DNA of 64,000 nt from Diplolepis rosae (GCA_030998225.1 JAPYXD010000704.1:2542001-2606000); one strand, 5' to 3'. Positions 44,042 to 56,194 are shown, counted from the first letter of the stretch. The notes: a model not told the origin generated them from the sequence alone. Made by a program: numbers and translations.

Positions 44042-45127
44042 ACATTCTCATCATGGATAAGAAGGTATTAGTTTTATGTGAAAAATGACTTTCGAAATTT
44101 TCATTAAATCTTTACGTTTTGATACCCCTTGTGTCAGAAAAAAACGGTTTTTACGAAAGTGTCTGTCTGTCTGTAGTAGGTCATGTGTGGGATAACTCTC
44201 GATAGATTTATCAGATTGAATTGAGCTTCGGCACACTTTATCGGAGCCGAGAAAGTAAGGACAAGTTCGTTAACCAGCCATATTCAACAAAAATTGAGGA
44301 AACTAGACCATTTTTTGTTTTTTGAAAAAGTCAAAAATTCCAATACTGTTTTTTGATAGTGCTCATAAATCTCTACTAATTATCTTGATAAAATTTTCCG
44401 ATTAAACCAAAATTAGAAATGTTACAGCATGTTAAAACTTTAAAAAAGTCAATATCAAAATTTCATTTTCCAGTTATATAAATTATACAAGATATGAAAA
44501 AAAGTTATTATAACAAAATTATTTTCTACATAAAGATCTACAAATTTGAATTGCAACATTTTTTCATAAGATGTATATTTTTCTTTTTAATTTAAAAAAA
44601 TACTATTGAAAATCCAAAATTCAATTTTTTTAAACAATAATATATGAAATATGGAAAAAACGTAAGAATGCAAAGTTGTTCGTTCGAAAAAGATCTACAA
44701 ACTTCGTCTCACACATTTTCTGATAAAACGTATATTTTTCGTTTCATTTTCAATAAATACAATTAAAATTAAAAAATTCCATTTCTTAGAAAAAATATGG
44801 GAGATAAAAAAACGTTTAGATGTAAAATTATTTGCCTAAATGGGATCTACAAATTCTCATCAAGAGAGTTCTCGACAGGGTGTATATTTTATGTTTGGAT
44901 TATAATAAACACTATTGAAAAAATTCCATTTTTTAACCTAAATATGTGAGATACGAAATAAGCGTTGTTCTGCAAAATCGTTTCCTTAATTAAATTCTAC
45001 GATTGTTTTTCCTTTTTGAGATATTTGGCAGAAAATAAAGTATTTTAATTACGTAATTTATTAAAAAGTTACTGAAATGCATACAAGAAATCGAGCGCGA
45101 AGCGCGAGAGTGTCATGATGAGAATGT
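44042..45127 (+). mobile_element. Family B element, copy B6 (full length)
   Basis: From ACATTCTCATCATGGATAAG to TCATGATGAGAATGT. It has the leader, a short GTCTG microsatellite near 44160, the internal repeats, and GAGCGCGAAGCGCGAG near the right end. It is in opposite orientation to B5, and together with their tails the two form an inverted repeat of about 3.1 kb. Confidence 0.85.
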
Positions 45128-45330
45128 GTTCCTTAAGGCCAATAGAGCCTTAAGTAAATTGAATTTCCTGTTTCACTCAAACTCAAAAACAAATTTAGTG
45201 ACTTTGAGAAAATGTGTAATTTACATCATCTGTAATATTATAAAATTGTTTTGAGCTTCAGTATCAAATTATAAGAAATAAACTTAGATGTATACGAAGA
45301 GCGCATAAGACCGAGCGCTAAGCATCAAAT
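45128..45330 (+). repeat. Family B tail beside B6
   Basis: Same tail as 6218-6420: CCTTAAGGCCAATAGAGCC, TTTTGAGCTTCAGTATCAAA, and a degraded GACCGAGCGCTAAGC island at the end. Confidence 0.65.
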
Positions 45331-45524
45331 GACCCCTGGGACTCAAACGATTAAGAACATAGTCTGAACCCGGAACGCTTAGTTCTTCTCTTAAAGGTTG
45401 CAAATTGTCTGTTATTTACTTACAAAAGGAAGGGAGCGAACGCTGTCATTTTTCCAAAGTAGTAAATAGAAAGGGCATCAAAGTACAACCATTGGTTACA
45501 AAATTTAGTAGTGGCGGTACTTAG
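45331..45524. other. Left flank of inverted arrays
   Basis: A short unique-looking stretch with no coding signal. It may belong to the element that carries the 143-bp arrays. Confidence 0.35.
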
Positions 45525-45880
45525 ACCCTTAACACCAAATCGCACCCCTGCATGGCCATGTAGAGACGATTTTCAATAAAATTAATCTTTTTGTAAACTT
45601 TAAGGCCTAGGAAGACTCTCAGATTTTTGGGCTCTCCGAAAACGTCCATATCGATTTTTGGGCTCCAACCCTTAACACCAAATCACAGCCCTGCATGGCC
45701 AGGTAGAGACGACTTACACTAAAAATCATCTTTTTACAAACTTTAAGGCCTTGGAAAACTCTCTAATTTTTGGGCTCTTCGGAAATGACCAGAGACGACT
45801 TTCAATAAAAATCATCTTCAGGCAAAGTTTATGGTCTAGGAATACTATCTGATTTTTTGTCTTCAACCCTTAACATCAAA
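45525..45880 (+). repeat. Array of a 143-bp repeat, left arm
   Basis: The words ACCCTTAACACCAAATC, CCCTGCATGGCCA, GTAGAGACGA and TTTTTGGGCTC recur in order, starting at 45525 and 45668 (period 143). A third, internally deleted unit ends with ACCCTTAACATC at about 45866. The same unit recurs inverted at 46458-46796. Confidence 0.8.
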
Positions 45881-46457
45881 ATATATATACCACAGGATGA
45901 CACGATCAAAAATTTTAATAAATTGTAATTAAACCGGCAGGAAAATTTTTTTTTTAAAAGATGTCTAAAATAATTCTTAATAACAAAAATATGAAACCAG
46001 AACCATTTTTTATTTTGAAAACTTTATATATAAGGACTTTATTACCGGAGTCTGTTACCGATCTAGCTCTTCAGTTCTCCGTCTAGATGGAAACTGTTTA
46101 AAAATCTACCCGGGGACATTTTGCTTTGCTGACTGACAATTTTTATTTTTTTCTTAATGCTATCCTGAGTGGTTCTTTTCCTCCTTGAAAAGGACCATTG
46201 TCCTATACCTAGTTAAGAAATAAGAGACGGTTGTGGTGATTCTTACAAGTGGACGAAAACGTTTATATTTAAAGGGAAATCTTTTTAATTTTTTTAATAT
46301 AAATATAATCTTTCCCGACAGTCCATTTTATATTGATTTTTCAAGCAAGCTTTACAGAAATATCAATTATTATCATATCCATGTATGCTATTTTATTGTT
46401 ATTAAGAATTATTTTGGACATCTTTTAAAGAAATTTTCATTGCCGGATTAATTGCAA
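45881..46457. other. Centre between inverted arrays
   Basis: About 570 bp of unique sequence. A plus-strand frame at 46233-46451 (72 aa) has no recognisable motif. Confidence 0.35.
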
Positions 46458-46796
46458 TTTAGTCCAAAATCGATATAGACATTTTCGAAAAGCCCAAAAA
46501 TCAGAGAGTATTCCTAAACCATAAAGTTTGAAAAAAGGTAATTTTTAGTCGTCTCTACACGGCCATCCAGGGGTACGATTTGGTGTTAAGGGATGGAGTC
46601 CAAAAATCGATAGAAGCATTTTCGAAGAGCCCAAAAATCAGAGAGTCTTCCTAGGCCTTGTAGTTTGCAATAGGATGATTTTTATTCAAAGTCGTCTCTG
46701 CATGACCATTGAGGGGTGCGAATTGGTGTTAAGGGTTGAAGTCCAAAATTCGATATGGACATTTTTAAAGAGCCCAAAAAAAGCCCAAAATTCTGG
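46458..46796 (-). repeat. Array of a 143-bp repeat, right arm (inverted)
   Basis: Two units on the opposite strand, marked by GATTTGGTGTTAAGGGATGG (about 46577) and GGTGTTAAGGGTTGAAGTCC (about 46721). Spacing matches the left arm. It ends at the MITE inserted at 46799; a related AGCCCAAAAAAACCCAAAA word continues after it to about 47300. Confidence 0.8.
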
Positions 46797-46798
46797 TA

Positions 46799-47017
46799 CA
46801 CGGAGAAAAATGGATGTTCAAATATGGGACAGCCATCTTATATGTTCAATTGTAGTATCTAGATGTTTAACTGTAATATCCAAGATATTAATCACTGCAT
46901 ATTTTAACATCTTAGATATTACACCTGAATATCTAGATATTACAACTAAACATATAAGATGGCTGTCCCATAGTTAAACATCTAGATATTAATTCTAAAC
47001 ATCAATTTTTCTCTGTG
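46799..47017. mobile_element. 219-bp MITE, copy 2
   Basis: From CACGGAGAAAAATGGATGTT to ATCAATTTTTCTCTGTG, flanked by TA (46797-46798 and 47018-47019). Same length and vocabulary as 38041-38259, including GACAGCCATCTTATATG. The palindromic interior is almost complete. Inserted at the edge of the right array. Confidence 0.9.
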
Positions 47018-48863
47018 TACCCTTTAATTTCTGGAGGGCTTATTTTTTAAAAAAAGGATTGTTTTTTTGGGCATATGGGTGGTTTTTGAAAATTGGTTTT
47101 AGGTGATTTCCAGAGCCCAAAAAAACCCAAAATTCTGGTGTAGTTTATTTTTCATTTTTTTGAATTTTGGTATAGTGGAAGTGTTAGCTTGATTCAAGCT
47201 AGCACCTCAACACGAAATTTGATTTTTCGGAAAAAGTATTGGAGCCCAAAAATCGGCAATGAAGCCCAAAAGAAGCCCAGAATTCTAATATAAAAAAAAA
47301 AAATGGGGAACTTTGATTGTGGAGGTGTTAGCTTGATGGACCTCTAAAAACTCCTAAGATCTAAGAATATTAAACAGTTATTGATGGAAAGGCAAATGTC
47401 TTCATTAAGTATATTAACCAAAAGGATTCCATTTAACGAAGAGTCCATACACAGGATTAAAAATAAGAATTCCACGAATTTTAAATAAAGTCAATTGTTA
47501 CGATGTAACACTTACTATATTTATTCAAAATAATTGTACCTCTGAAACAATGTGTACCTGTATTTTCTGAAAGTATTTGAAATTACGTAAATTTTATTCT
47601 AATTAAATGAGAATAGTAACATTGTTTCGTATGATGATTCTATAACTTGTTCATAGAGAATTGATCAACTCCTACACATTTCGATTTTTAATTATACTTT
47701 CATAATAAAGTGATAAAATTCATGCGTGACTTTTGAAAATGGGACTCCTCCCTATTTAGCAGAGTACAATTTTATTCTTCACGCATTAATTTAAAACATG
47801 CCTGCGTGAGATAAAAAATGACCAAGATATGACGTAGCGTTTTTATTTCTTTTGGCTTTTGCACTGACTTCATTTCACCTCACCTCACCTCACCTCACCT
47901 CACACCACACGACACCACTCCACTCTTTTAGCTGTATGTTCTCACACTAAATAAAATATTGGTTAAAATGTAATTGCAATTTTGTGCGCGTGGATCAACA
48001 CATAGCTTTTCAGTAGCATTGATCGGGTAAAAAGGGAAGTTAAAGGGGAAAAGAGAAATAGAGAGAGAATTGGCGGTGTTGGAGCAACCGTCAGCAGCAA
48101 CCATTTCGTTCTCCCGATACCATCGAATATTTTCGAGCAAACGATTTAAAACCGCTAAAAGGGCCCTCGCGACTCGTCCGGAGTTTTCGACAATAACCAG
48201 AGTGAATTCGTTATTGAATTTTTATTGGCGACGATTAGTCAATACTCAATATGCTAGCATAGCTTCCTCTCACCTCACTTTTTTCCATCACACTCTTCGT
48301 TCAGCCATTGTCACGAGTTCGACAGTTCGCTTATAAAAAACTGATTTTACTTTTCTTCAATCGAATGAGACGAATGCTCGTTACTATTTCTTCCAGGAGC
48401 TTATCTCTCAGGTTAAAGTGCCTGAGTTTCTAATAGAATCTAGGATTTAAATTGCCAGCTGGTTGACAGTCAGTTTATTCCTTTCTTTAAATTATTCACA
48501 GAAATTGTCTTTTACTCGCCGCCCTTAACCTACTTAAAACTTTATGTATATTAAAACCTGCTCATAAAACTACCTTTTTACTGAAATTCAAGAAAATATT
48601 CACTTTTTACATTTCTTGATACTTTTAAGGTTAAAATTAATTCATTAAACATTAACAGAATTTTATAATTTCCTTAAGGGGTATATTTTTGATCTTTTTC
48701 ATATTTTCTAAACATTTTATTTTTTTATTCTCTACACTTTTCTGAGCTTGTGTGTAAATTTTCAAGGCTATCTGATTTTTTTTTCATGGAAAAATAAATA
48801 AAATTAGAAGTTATTATGACCCAAGCAGAAATTGCTAAACATAATAAAAATCATATGGAAGTT
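47018..48863. other. AT-rich, then unique GC-richer sequence
   Basis: 47018-47300 continues the AAGCCCAAAA-type sequence of the arrays and includes an inverted TTAGCTTGATTCAAGCTA. 47878-47903 is a CACCT microsatellite. 48060-48340 is unique and more balanced in composition. Its 88-aa plus-strand frame (48070-48336) is Ser/Arg-rich without a known domain. No gene is supported. Confidence 0.35.
47878..47903 (+). repeat. CACCT microsatellite
   Basis: Five CACCT units in a row, then imperfect CACCACACGACACC. Confidence 0.85.
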
Positions 48864-49700
48864 CACGTTTCATGACCCTCTGAATCAGAAAAAAAGGTTT
48901 TTCTCAATCCTGTATGTCTGTTGTCGTCGTTGTTGCTGTTTATGGACATGATAACTTTTGGGAAGAATAATCAGATTGGAATGTGTTTTTGTAAACATTA
49001 TCGGGGCCCAAAAAGAAAGGACGAACGGGGACGAACGGAAAAAATATAAGATAAATCTGAGTACTTGGAGTTTTAGGTTGACTATATTTGAGGGCCAACT
49101 GTAGGACAGCGTTTTGTATGGTTAAAGTGACCATCTCTGGAAGGTGAAACCAAGGAGTTCAAATTGATCATTACAGAGGGTCCATTCGATTATCCCGGAG
49201 GGTCTACATAAATATAATTCAAAACATAATGTTTAATTTAACTATCCTCGAGAAGTATTACTATTATATTAATAGTAAGTCTGACCCTTGCGTATAGTTA
49301 AGTTGAATATAAAAAGAGGGTCTTTCTAACTTTGATTCTCATTTTTTCTCCGTGAGAGTTCCTTATCCATACTTATCCCACAAAAATTAAAAAAATTAGA
49401 CCAATTTAAATATTTTTGAAAAATTTAGAATATTTAATCTTGCATCCTGATAATATTCAAATATTTATAAAAATGATCTCTGTGTTACTTTTTGGTTCGA
49501 CATTAATTGAGAAAGATACGGCATTTTTAAAATATTGAAAAATGAGGGATCCAATTCTGTTTTCAAGTCAAACTATGTGACGTGTGATAAATCAAATTAT
49601 TCTATTACAAACGATCTCCAAAGTATATGCGATTGAATTTGTATATGACACGTTTTCTTAATTCCAATTCCAAAAGTGCTATGAAAATTTACAAAATGTC
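48864..49700 (+). mobile_element. Diverged family B fragment, copy B7, with inserted MITE
   Basis: The leader words (CGTTTCATGACCCTCTGAAT, CAGAAAAAAAGGTTTTTCT, GATAACTTTTGGGAAGAAT) follow the order of the B leader but at low identity. B-like text resumes after the MITE (GAGAAAGATACGGCATTTTT region). Ends not preserved. Confidence 0.45.
49095..49354. mobile_element. MITE remnant with GAGGGTC vocabulary
   Basis: The right end reads ATTTTTTCTCCGTG (to 49354). The interior reiterates GGAGGGTC, GAGGGTCCATTCGATTA and CTGACCCT words like 23248-23622. The left terminus is eroded around 49095. Confidence 0.6.
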
Positions 49701-51944
49701 TTTTTTTTCAACTCAAATATACGTGTTGCGTAATAATGTTAACTAAGAAAGTTGTCCCCTTGAAAAAATTCTGTAAATTTTCTCTGGTAATTTTGTTTCT
49801 CGGAAATATATTTTTACTTCATTTAATTTTTAAAACATGATATCTTTCGAAATGTAAACATCTGCCATAAAGGGCGACAACGACAATTGATTATCCAAAA
49901 AATTGGAATTTTCCAGACGAGCGAAAAAAAAATTTTGCAAAATCGAAATAGTAATTTAGAGAAAAAATAAAAGTCCTGACTCGAGCTGAAATGTTGCTGG
50001 ATTGAGGCTAAAAAGATTTAATTACAAAAAGTTATCTAATTTTGTGAAAATGTTAAATATGTAGATGTACAAGTTGACAATCTCAAAGTGACACTAGCCT
50101 TGCAATTTTCTCGAAATGTATAATTTATTCATACTGCTATCATTTATGAATTATGTATAAGGCAATTGCCTGAGCATAACATCATAAAAAGATTTTTTAT
50201 TTCTGTCCAAAACGGTCTAGTCATATTTGGGTGTTGAGTAATTATTGACGATATAATTTTTTTTTATATCTCGGTTTAGGAAGTGTGATCAAGGTTTTGT
50301 CAGGTGCAAATTTGTTGAATTTTTAAAAATTTAAAGCAAAGTTTTAAATAAAACGGAATGCGAATGCGGAATGGAGGGATCGAAATTTACAAGTTGACTG
50401 TATTTATAACGTCGAAGGTCTCGCCTCTTGGAAGCAGATGAGATTATTTTCTGCTCTCGATCCTTTTTTAGCGAACAATTTATCGAGCGGATAGTAGGAT
50501 CCATGTTAAAGAGAGTTCAGGCTACACAAGTGTGTAAACGAGACTTGTGACTCACCCTGGATCGAATGTCCCATCTTCGACACTGGTGTCTTGCATTGTT
50601 ATTTGCAGTAGTTAGCGATTTTCTGTTTCTCCTTGAACACACTCCAGCTCTTCTAAGACGTCCTGTCACGTGCTAACAAGACCTTGCACTCTTAAGCCAC
50701 CACATAAGGAAACGGAAGTGATACGTGTAGCTAACGGAGTTACTAACTTACCTTCTAATAGGAACGCACGTAATACAAAAAAGTAGAGGAAGGAAATACC
50801 TACTTTGTCTTCCTTTATTATGTCTCACGTGCATCTTCAAAAGCTTCATTCCAAAAGTGTTTAAAAAAAATTAAAAAATAACAGCTCACATCTTAGTCAA
50901 GTGTTTTTGTTTATTCTACTAATAAATAAAGTCAATATCAACTCTTTTCAGTATCCTTGTACCGTAAGATGTTAATTTCTGGACAATCTGCTTGTTATCT
51001 GTAAATGCAAAGTTAAAACTTGAATTTGATGCTTAATTTATCTATAGCATCAATCAGTTTGTGCAATTACCTTATCTTCCTTTTAAGTTTCCCTAATTCT
51101 TGAAAAGTGAACCTTCTAGAACTCGTTTTTTGGAATAAACCGTTTCTTGTCTCTAATGGCTTAATGGCTATTCGATGTTTCGGGTAAAACGCTGGTTGGT
51201 CAGTTGGTCATTCGATACTCATGTAAGGTTGTAATGCGACGAGAACACGAGTGCGCGACTCTTAGAAGAGCGAGACGAGTGAGTGGTTTTTGATACCGTC
51301 TTATCTTATCACGCGGAAACGTTCCTTGCCTCCTTCCTCATCCGCGACCCAAGTTATACAGAATCTACTCAGCTAAATGGACAGAGGATCCATTTATTCA
51401 CAAATGCCAAGGCCAGGCGCGTGTCTGTACTGCCACATACGTCTAATCAAAAGGAGAGAATGAGAGAGAATCGAGGAAAGAACTAACATAAACCGAATAT
51501 CGCTTGCTAAATCCCCTTCACCAAACAGATCCAATCGTACCAACGAAATTTTCACCACAAGAGAGATCTTGAAGGGGGTGTGGATTCTTAAGGATGAAGG
51601 ACAGACAGAAAAGAAGGGCGAATATGTGATTTGTCAAAGTCTATCTTTAGGATATCATTGAAAAACCTATAATCTTCTCTCTCTTTCTCTCTCTCTTCTC
51701 ATGATACTAAGATAAGTCTTTAAAAAATCTCTACCTAAGCCTCTTGAACTGATCCGTCATATCGTTTTTATCTTTTTTCTCTAGCTTTCAAATACTTCAT
51801 TGATGGTCAGGTTAAAAGTATTTGTCCTTAAGCTGTCTTCAAATTTAATGCTTAATCACTCTAACGGATTTTGTGATATTAATTGTTAGCAGTAGAGTAT
51901 TAAGACAGTAAATATTGAGATTGATAAGAGATTAATTGTATCTA
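49700..51944. other. Unique sequence, GC-richer at 50400-51600
   Basis: Free of the repeat families. 51240-51480 has a 67-aa plus-strand frame without recognised domain. CTCT-rich sequence lies at about 51678-51705. Could be host intronic or intergenic sequence. No exon supported. Confidence 0.35.
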
Positions 51945-52315
51945 CACGGAAAAAAATGAAATGTCTGCTACTGCTAACTGCAGTTAGCTGTCGACTAGTT
52001 AATTGTGATTGATAAAAAGTTTGCTGAGAGAGCTAACAGTTTGCTGGGACAGTTAAAAAATGTTAGCTGCAATCGAAGTTGAAAATTTGCATTGGACTCC
52101 TCAGCGTATTAAGAGTTGTAGCTAATCATTTGGTTGTTGCTGCTAAAACAGTTTACTCTCCTAGAAAATCTCAAAATTCGTACTCGTAGCTTTTAAAATT
52201 TTGCGCTGATATGTAAGAAGTTAGCAGCGGTTGCTAACGGCTGCCTAGACATCCCGCGTTTTCTGTGCTGCTCATGCGCACAAAGCGCGACTAGTCAGAT
52301 ATTCTGCTGTAAATG

Positions 52316-52693
52316 GTAAGTTGTACACCTGTCGCGTTGTTTTAAATTTAATTTATAAATAATTCGACGATTCGCGTTAATTTATAATGCAAATGACTGA
52401 TTTGTAACTGATCTCTGAAGATTGTATTGTAGGTTTTGTAATAGGTTCTTTATTGTGCTATTTATTATCTTCTTACTGAAGTTATCTTAATTCTAAGTGT
52501 TGTATACTTGTACAATTTTTGAAAACATTATATTGGACTGGCAAGTAAGTCGCTACTGTTCCCGGTAATGTTTTTACTTGTAGCTATAAGTTTGGTTATC
52601 AAAGCAGCTCACGTTTTATTCTTATTCTTGAAAAATTATGCTGTGATTAAGGTTAGAACTGAATCAGTTTTTTTTTCGTTTTTAATTTTGCAG
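52316..52693 (+). other. Probable intron inside the 51945 element
   Basis: The donor ATG|GTAAGT at 52316 and an acceptor at 52691-52693 (TTTTTTTTCGTTTTTAATT then TTGCAG) enclose 378 bp of AT-rich sequence. Both sites fit metazoan consensus closely. The downstream exon opens nine bases before an ATG. Confidence 0.5.
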
Positions 52694-52701
52694 GTTACGA
52701 T

Positions 52702-52875
52702 ATGTCGCAAGAAATTAGTTGTTTTGATATAACTTTCCAGCAGACTTTTGTGAGTATAGAAGGGTTACGAGGTCATTTTTTTCTTAAGCACCCAGGTGTA
52801 ACTGTATTTAAATGTAGGTTTGGAAGTCGAAAATCAATGATTTTGAGTGCTACCTCTATTTGCAGCAATTGCTAA
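52702..52875 (+). CDS. Short zinc-finger-like coding fragment
   Basis: 57 codons from ATG (52702) to TAA (52873-52875), beginning MSQEISCFDITFQQTF and continuing IEGLRGHFFLKHPGVTVFKC. The spacing of F, L, H and H residues (TF, GLRGH, KHP) followed by TVFKC resembles the start of a C2H2 zinc-finger protein. The second Cys of each finger is missing, so the finger is incomplete. It follows the intron above, so it reads as a 5' coding exon whose continuation is lost, cut off where the palindromic right arm begins. It may derive from a host gene or from the element's own lost protein; which one cannot be told here. Translation is uncertain. Confidence 0.4.
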   Translation: MSQEISCFDITFQQTFVSIEGLRGHFFLKHPGVTVFKCRFGSRKSMILSATSICSNC

Positions 52876-53373
52876 TAAAATTAACTAGTACTTCAAACGC
52901 TGTTAGAACAGGACGATAACACGACCGATAGGCTACTGTTCACAATCGTTGTTACCAGTGCTAACGTAAATTAGCTGGCATCGCTAAAGTACTGTAGCAA
53001 ATAGACGTTAGTATTAGCAGCTAAGAGATTCGCTGTCCGTATATCAAGTAACTTTCTTAGCTGTGGTAGCGAATATTTAGCTAATGCAGCTAATTATTTT
53101 TTTCCGTGTAGGATAGAAACTCATGGGTTTATTCTAACTAACCAATAACATCGATGTCCCATCAGAATATTCAAGTAAAGACGGTCATATTTTGTATCTT
53201 GTGTGATGACATCAAGGGTGTCCTTTATCATGAACTTTTAAAGCTAGATCAAACGGTTTTGTGGATCAATACAGCCGACAATTAGACTATTTGAGCAACG
53301 AAATCGACAAAAAAGCCATTTACAAGAAAATATTGTTTTTTGAGAATGATTTTCTTCCAAATTTAATCTATGT

Positions 53374-53581
53374 ACTTACAGTTTTGAACGTTCATTGAAC
53401 AATGACAAAAAATTTTTTTCCATAAAAAAATTAATTATTATATTTATATTTAGGGCCCTTCAAATATACAATCGTTCATGAACAGTAAACTATTTTTCAA
53501 TTTTCTGGACCAAAAACTAATCATTTAGTTTAAAAGAAAAATTTGTCTATCGTTCAATGAACGTTCAAAACTGTAAATACA
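53374..53581. mobile_element. Small foldback with TTACAGTTTTGAACG ends
   Basis: TTACAGTTTTGAACGTTCAT is mirrored by ATGAACGTTCAAAACTGTAA 180 bp later, with an AT-rich interior. About 208 bp. No target duplication resolved. Confidence 0.75.
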
Positions 53582-53851
53582 TATTTAATCTTGGGCTGAC
53601 TTACATATTTACCAAACTCGGCCCCTTCTATCATCTTTCTTCTAGTCTGTCAGACACAATTTAGCGTAGAGTCGCTTTCTGGATTTCATAGATATTATAA
53701 AATGTACTAATGAATTTATCGCCTCAAAATAAAAAATGTTTATCGTATTGGCATCCTTATGCTGGAAAATATATGGTTCAAGGTTGTCGAAAGAAAAGAA
53801 AAATATTTCTCAAATTAAAATTATTTTCGTCTACTTTTTAATTAAAAAATA

Positions 53852-54177
53852 GACGGAGAAACTTTGTATAGCAATATATGTTTTTATTTAATAATGATAA
53901 TTCTAAAAAATATTAGGAATCTAGGGGAAATTGAGGTGCAATGGTAATTACTCTTAGCGGACTAGAAATTTTTCGCAGTCAAAATACTAAAGATTTGAAA
54001 AATGATATAAAACTTCAGTATAGGTTATAGTAAAGTTCAATACAATCTATAATAAATTATAATATAGATCATCTAAAATTCAGTATTTCACTGCGAATAA
54101 TTCTCACAATCACACGTTTTTCCCTAAATTGAAACGTATATAGTTTAGCAAAAATTGTAAGCGTCAGTTTCTCTGTG
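53852..54177. mobile_element. Relative of the 9156 MITE
   Basis: The left end GACGGAGAAACTTTG and the right end CAGTTTCTCTGTG (then TA at 54178-54179). The interior carries ATTACTCTTAGCGG, AAAACTTCAGTATA and GTTTTTCCCTAAATTGAAA in the family order. It supplies the uninterrupted reading for the insertion at 38878. Confidence 0.7.
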
Positions 54178-54470
54178 TAATTTTACAAAAAGGTGTGTTA
54201 GAATTAATTCATATAATACAAATTCAAAAGCAAACTAACTGTTTATTGGATACAAATATCAGAAATACATGTTAGAATATGCTTAGATTTTCGAGACTTT
54301 ACATTCTGTCCAGATCCTCAAAAAGGCAATATTTATCTTAATTTAAATCGATCTCAAAATGTTCTATCTGGAAAAAGATTTTTAAAAAAATAAGATGATT
54401 ATAGATAAATGTAAGGTCATGAAAGCTACTTGACATTTTCTCGTTTGCTAGAAAACCTAATGGTTTATCC

Positions 54471-54474
<4 letters not shown>

Positions 54475-54508
<34 letters not shown>
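54475..54508 (+). repeat. CT microsatellite
   Basis: Seventeen CT units. On the minus strand it yields Arg-Glu repeat open frames, which are artefacts. Confidence 0.95.
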
Positions 54509-54511
<3 letters not shown>

Positions 54512-55364
54512 ACTCTCTGTCGACTTGACCAAAGTTGTCTGATAGCCCGATGGTCATTTCTCATTTGTGTAATCTCTAACCCCGTCGCCCCCCTTTGGTC
54601 CAGGCGTTCCGACATCGTTTCAAAGCACTGACACCAACGCAACGTCTCCCTTACACGAGGACGCGTTTACGATGGTTTCTGTCCTTCTCTGCGTCCTCTA
54701 GTTATAGTATGACTTCCCATTTGTTCTCTCGGGCATTTTGACGTGGTGAACTACCCTAATCGTCCGGTAGCATTGCTTCACCGTGACATAATCATAATTG
54801 CAGTAAGCGCTGCGACGCCAATAAAAAGCAACCAACTCTTTTTCACCCGGTCCAAGGTTTGTCACTGGAAGGAAAAACTTGACATCAAGGATCTCGATGA
54901 CTAAGTGCTCACGAAAACTACAACCTGTTTGGCAACTATTTTTATTAAATTCACGTACACATTCAGTGATTTCTAATTTTACTTTTAATTTTCTTAAAAA
55001 ACCATGTTTCAAATTTTCCAAAAATTCAAAACATAAATACAGAGTATACACTGAGAAATTGGTTTGTCTTAACAAGAAAATTAAATTGCTATATAGAAAA
55101 TAAAAAGTTTTGTCGGACCATAACTACATTTTTTTATTGGATCTTTTTGTTTTCGTGAGCAAACAATTGTTTAGTGCTCCTAAATTTATTTAATCAATTT
55201 CCAATGAGTTGTTTTTACGTCCAAACTTGTAAAAAGAATATCGAAACGAGAACAAGTGTTACGCTTATACTAATGACTGATATAGACTTTTAAAAATATT
55301 ATTAAATTTCATATACATTTGTGAGTGAAATTTAATTTTTCTGTTCGTTATTTGGGAAACAATA
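54509..55364. other. Unique GC-richer stretch, then AT-rich
   Basis: 54510-54910 is unique and compositionally balanced. A 125-aa minus-strand frame (55075-54698) crosses it with no recognised domain. No gene is supported. Confidence 0.35.
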
Positions 55365-55690
55365 CACTGGTATATTCAATTTAATATACTGATATGTATA
55401 ATTAATTTAATACACCAAAATGAACACGTCACGTGATTTGATTATACATAATGATAAAACTTATTTTTGCAGTGAACTTAGGTTATAAATAATAAAGTAC
55501 ATTGTTTTCTTTTATATAGAAACATATGCAATTTTATATTAAGAAAAGATTTTGTTTTATCGACACTTCGATTTATGTATATATTGAATTTCATATACTG
55601 CATATGCAAATGATTTAATATAATTTTATATTGAATTAAATATAAAAATTTTAACAGTTTATCTGACAAATAATTTTCATATGCAGTTAT
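55365..55690 (+). repeat. Dispersed repeat, copy 2
   Basis: Counterpart of 13860-14340: shares TTATTTTTGCAGTGAA and TAGGTTATAAATAATAAAGT, with AT-rich palindromic ATATACTG words upstream. Confidence 0.6.
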
Positions 55691-56194
55691 AATACTTATA
55701 TTACAAGTAACATTGTGAACGGGAGGGATATCGAACCTAATCCTATCCACCTAAATCATACACACCCCAGTCGTTAACACTAACCGTTTGACAAATACGC
55801 AATTAGAATTCTGAGTAGTAAATCCACGGTTAAGAACTATCGTTAAAATGTCATTCCATACCTACTAAAATTTGTGTAATGATGCTACATCTTTAAAAAT
55901 TTTATTGATTTATTACTTCTTAAACACAAGAGGGCTGAATAATATGGAATTTTTTAATTTCGACAAATCTCAAGAACCGTAAGAGATATGCCAAAAGTTA
56001 GAAGATACACAGAGAAAAATAGCATCTGGTCATAATGACTAGGAATAATGTAGTTGGAAAAAAAGTGACTGTAACGATGGAGACTTGTTGTCCCTACTTG
56101 GCCATGGTAGCCATATTCGTGTCGACTAGTTAACATCGTTGAAATTGTCCTTAACTCTTAAACCTACACCGAAAGAAATCTCTTACGTATTTCG

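Larger units (their letters stand above)
51945..53108. mobile_element. Large CACGGA element carrying a spliced gene fragment
   Basis: A 1164-bp element from CACGGAAAAAAATG to its inverse TTTTTTTCCGTG, flanked by TA (51943-51944 and 53109-53110). The outer 250-300 bp on each side are palindromic, made of GTTAGC and TTAGCTG words. The centre (about 52240-52880) is different in character: a CATGCGCA-containing exon-like stretch, a splice donor, an intron-like stretch, an acceptor and a short coding frame. This is the clearest candidate in the window for gene-fragment capture by a MITE. Confidence 0.85.

Noticed and set aside
54338..54642. Minus-strand open frames rich in Arg-Glu repeats
   Set aside because: Produced by the CT microsatellite at 54475-54508; no coding evidence.
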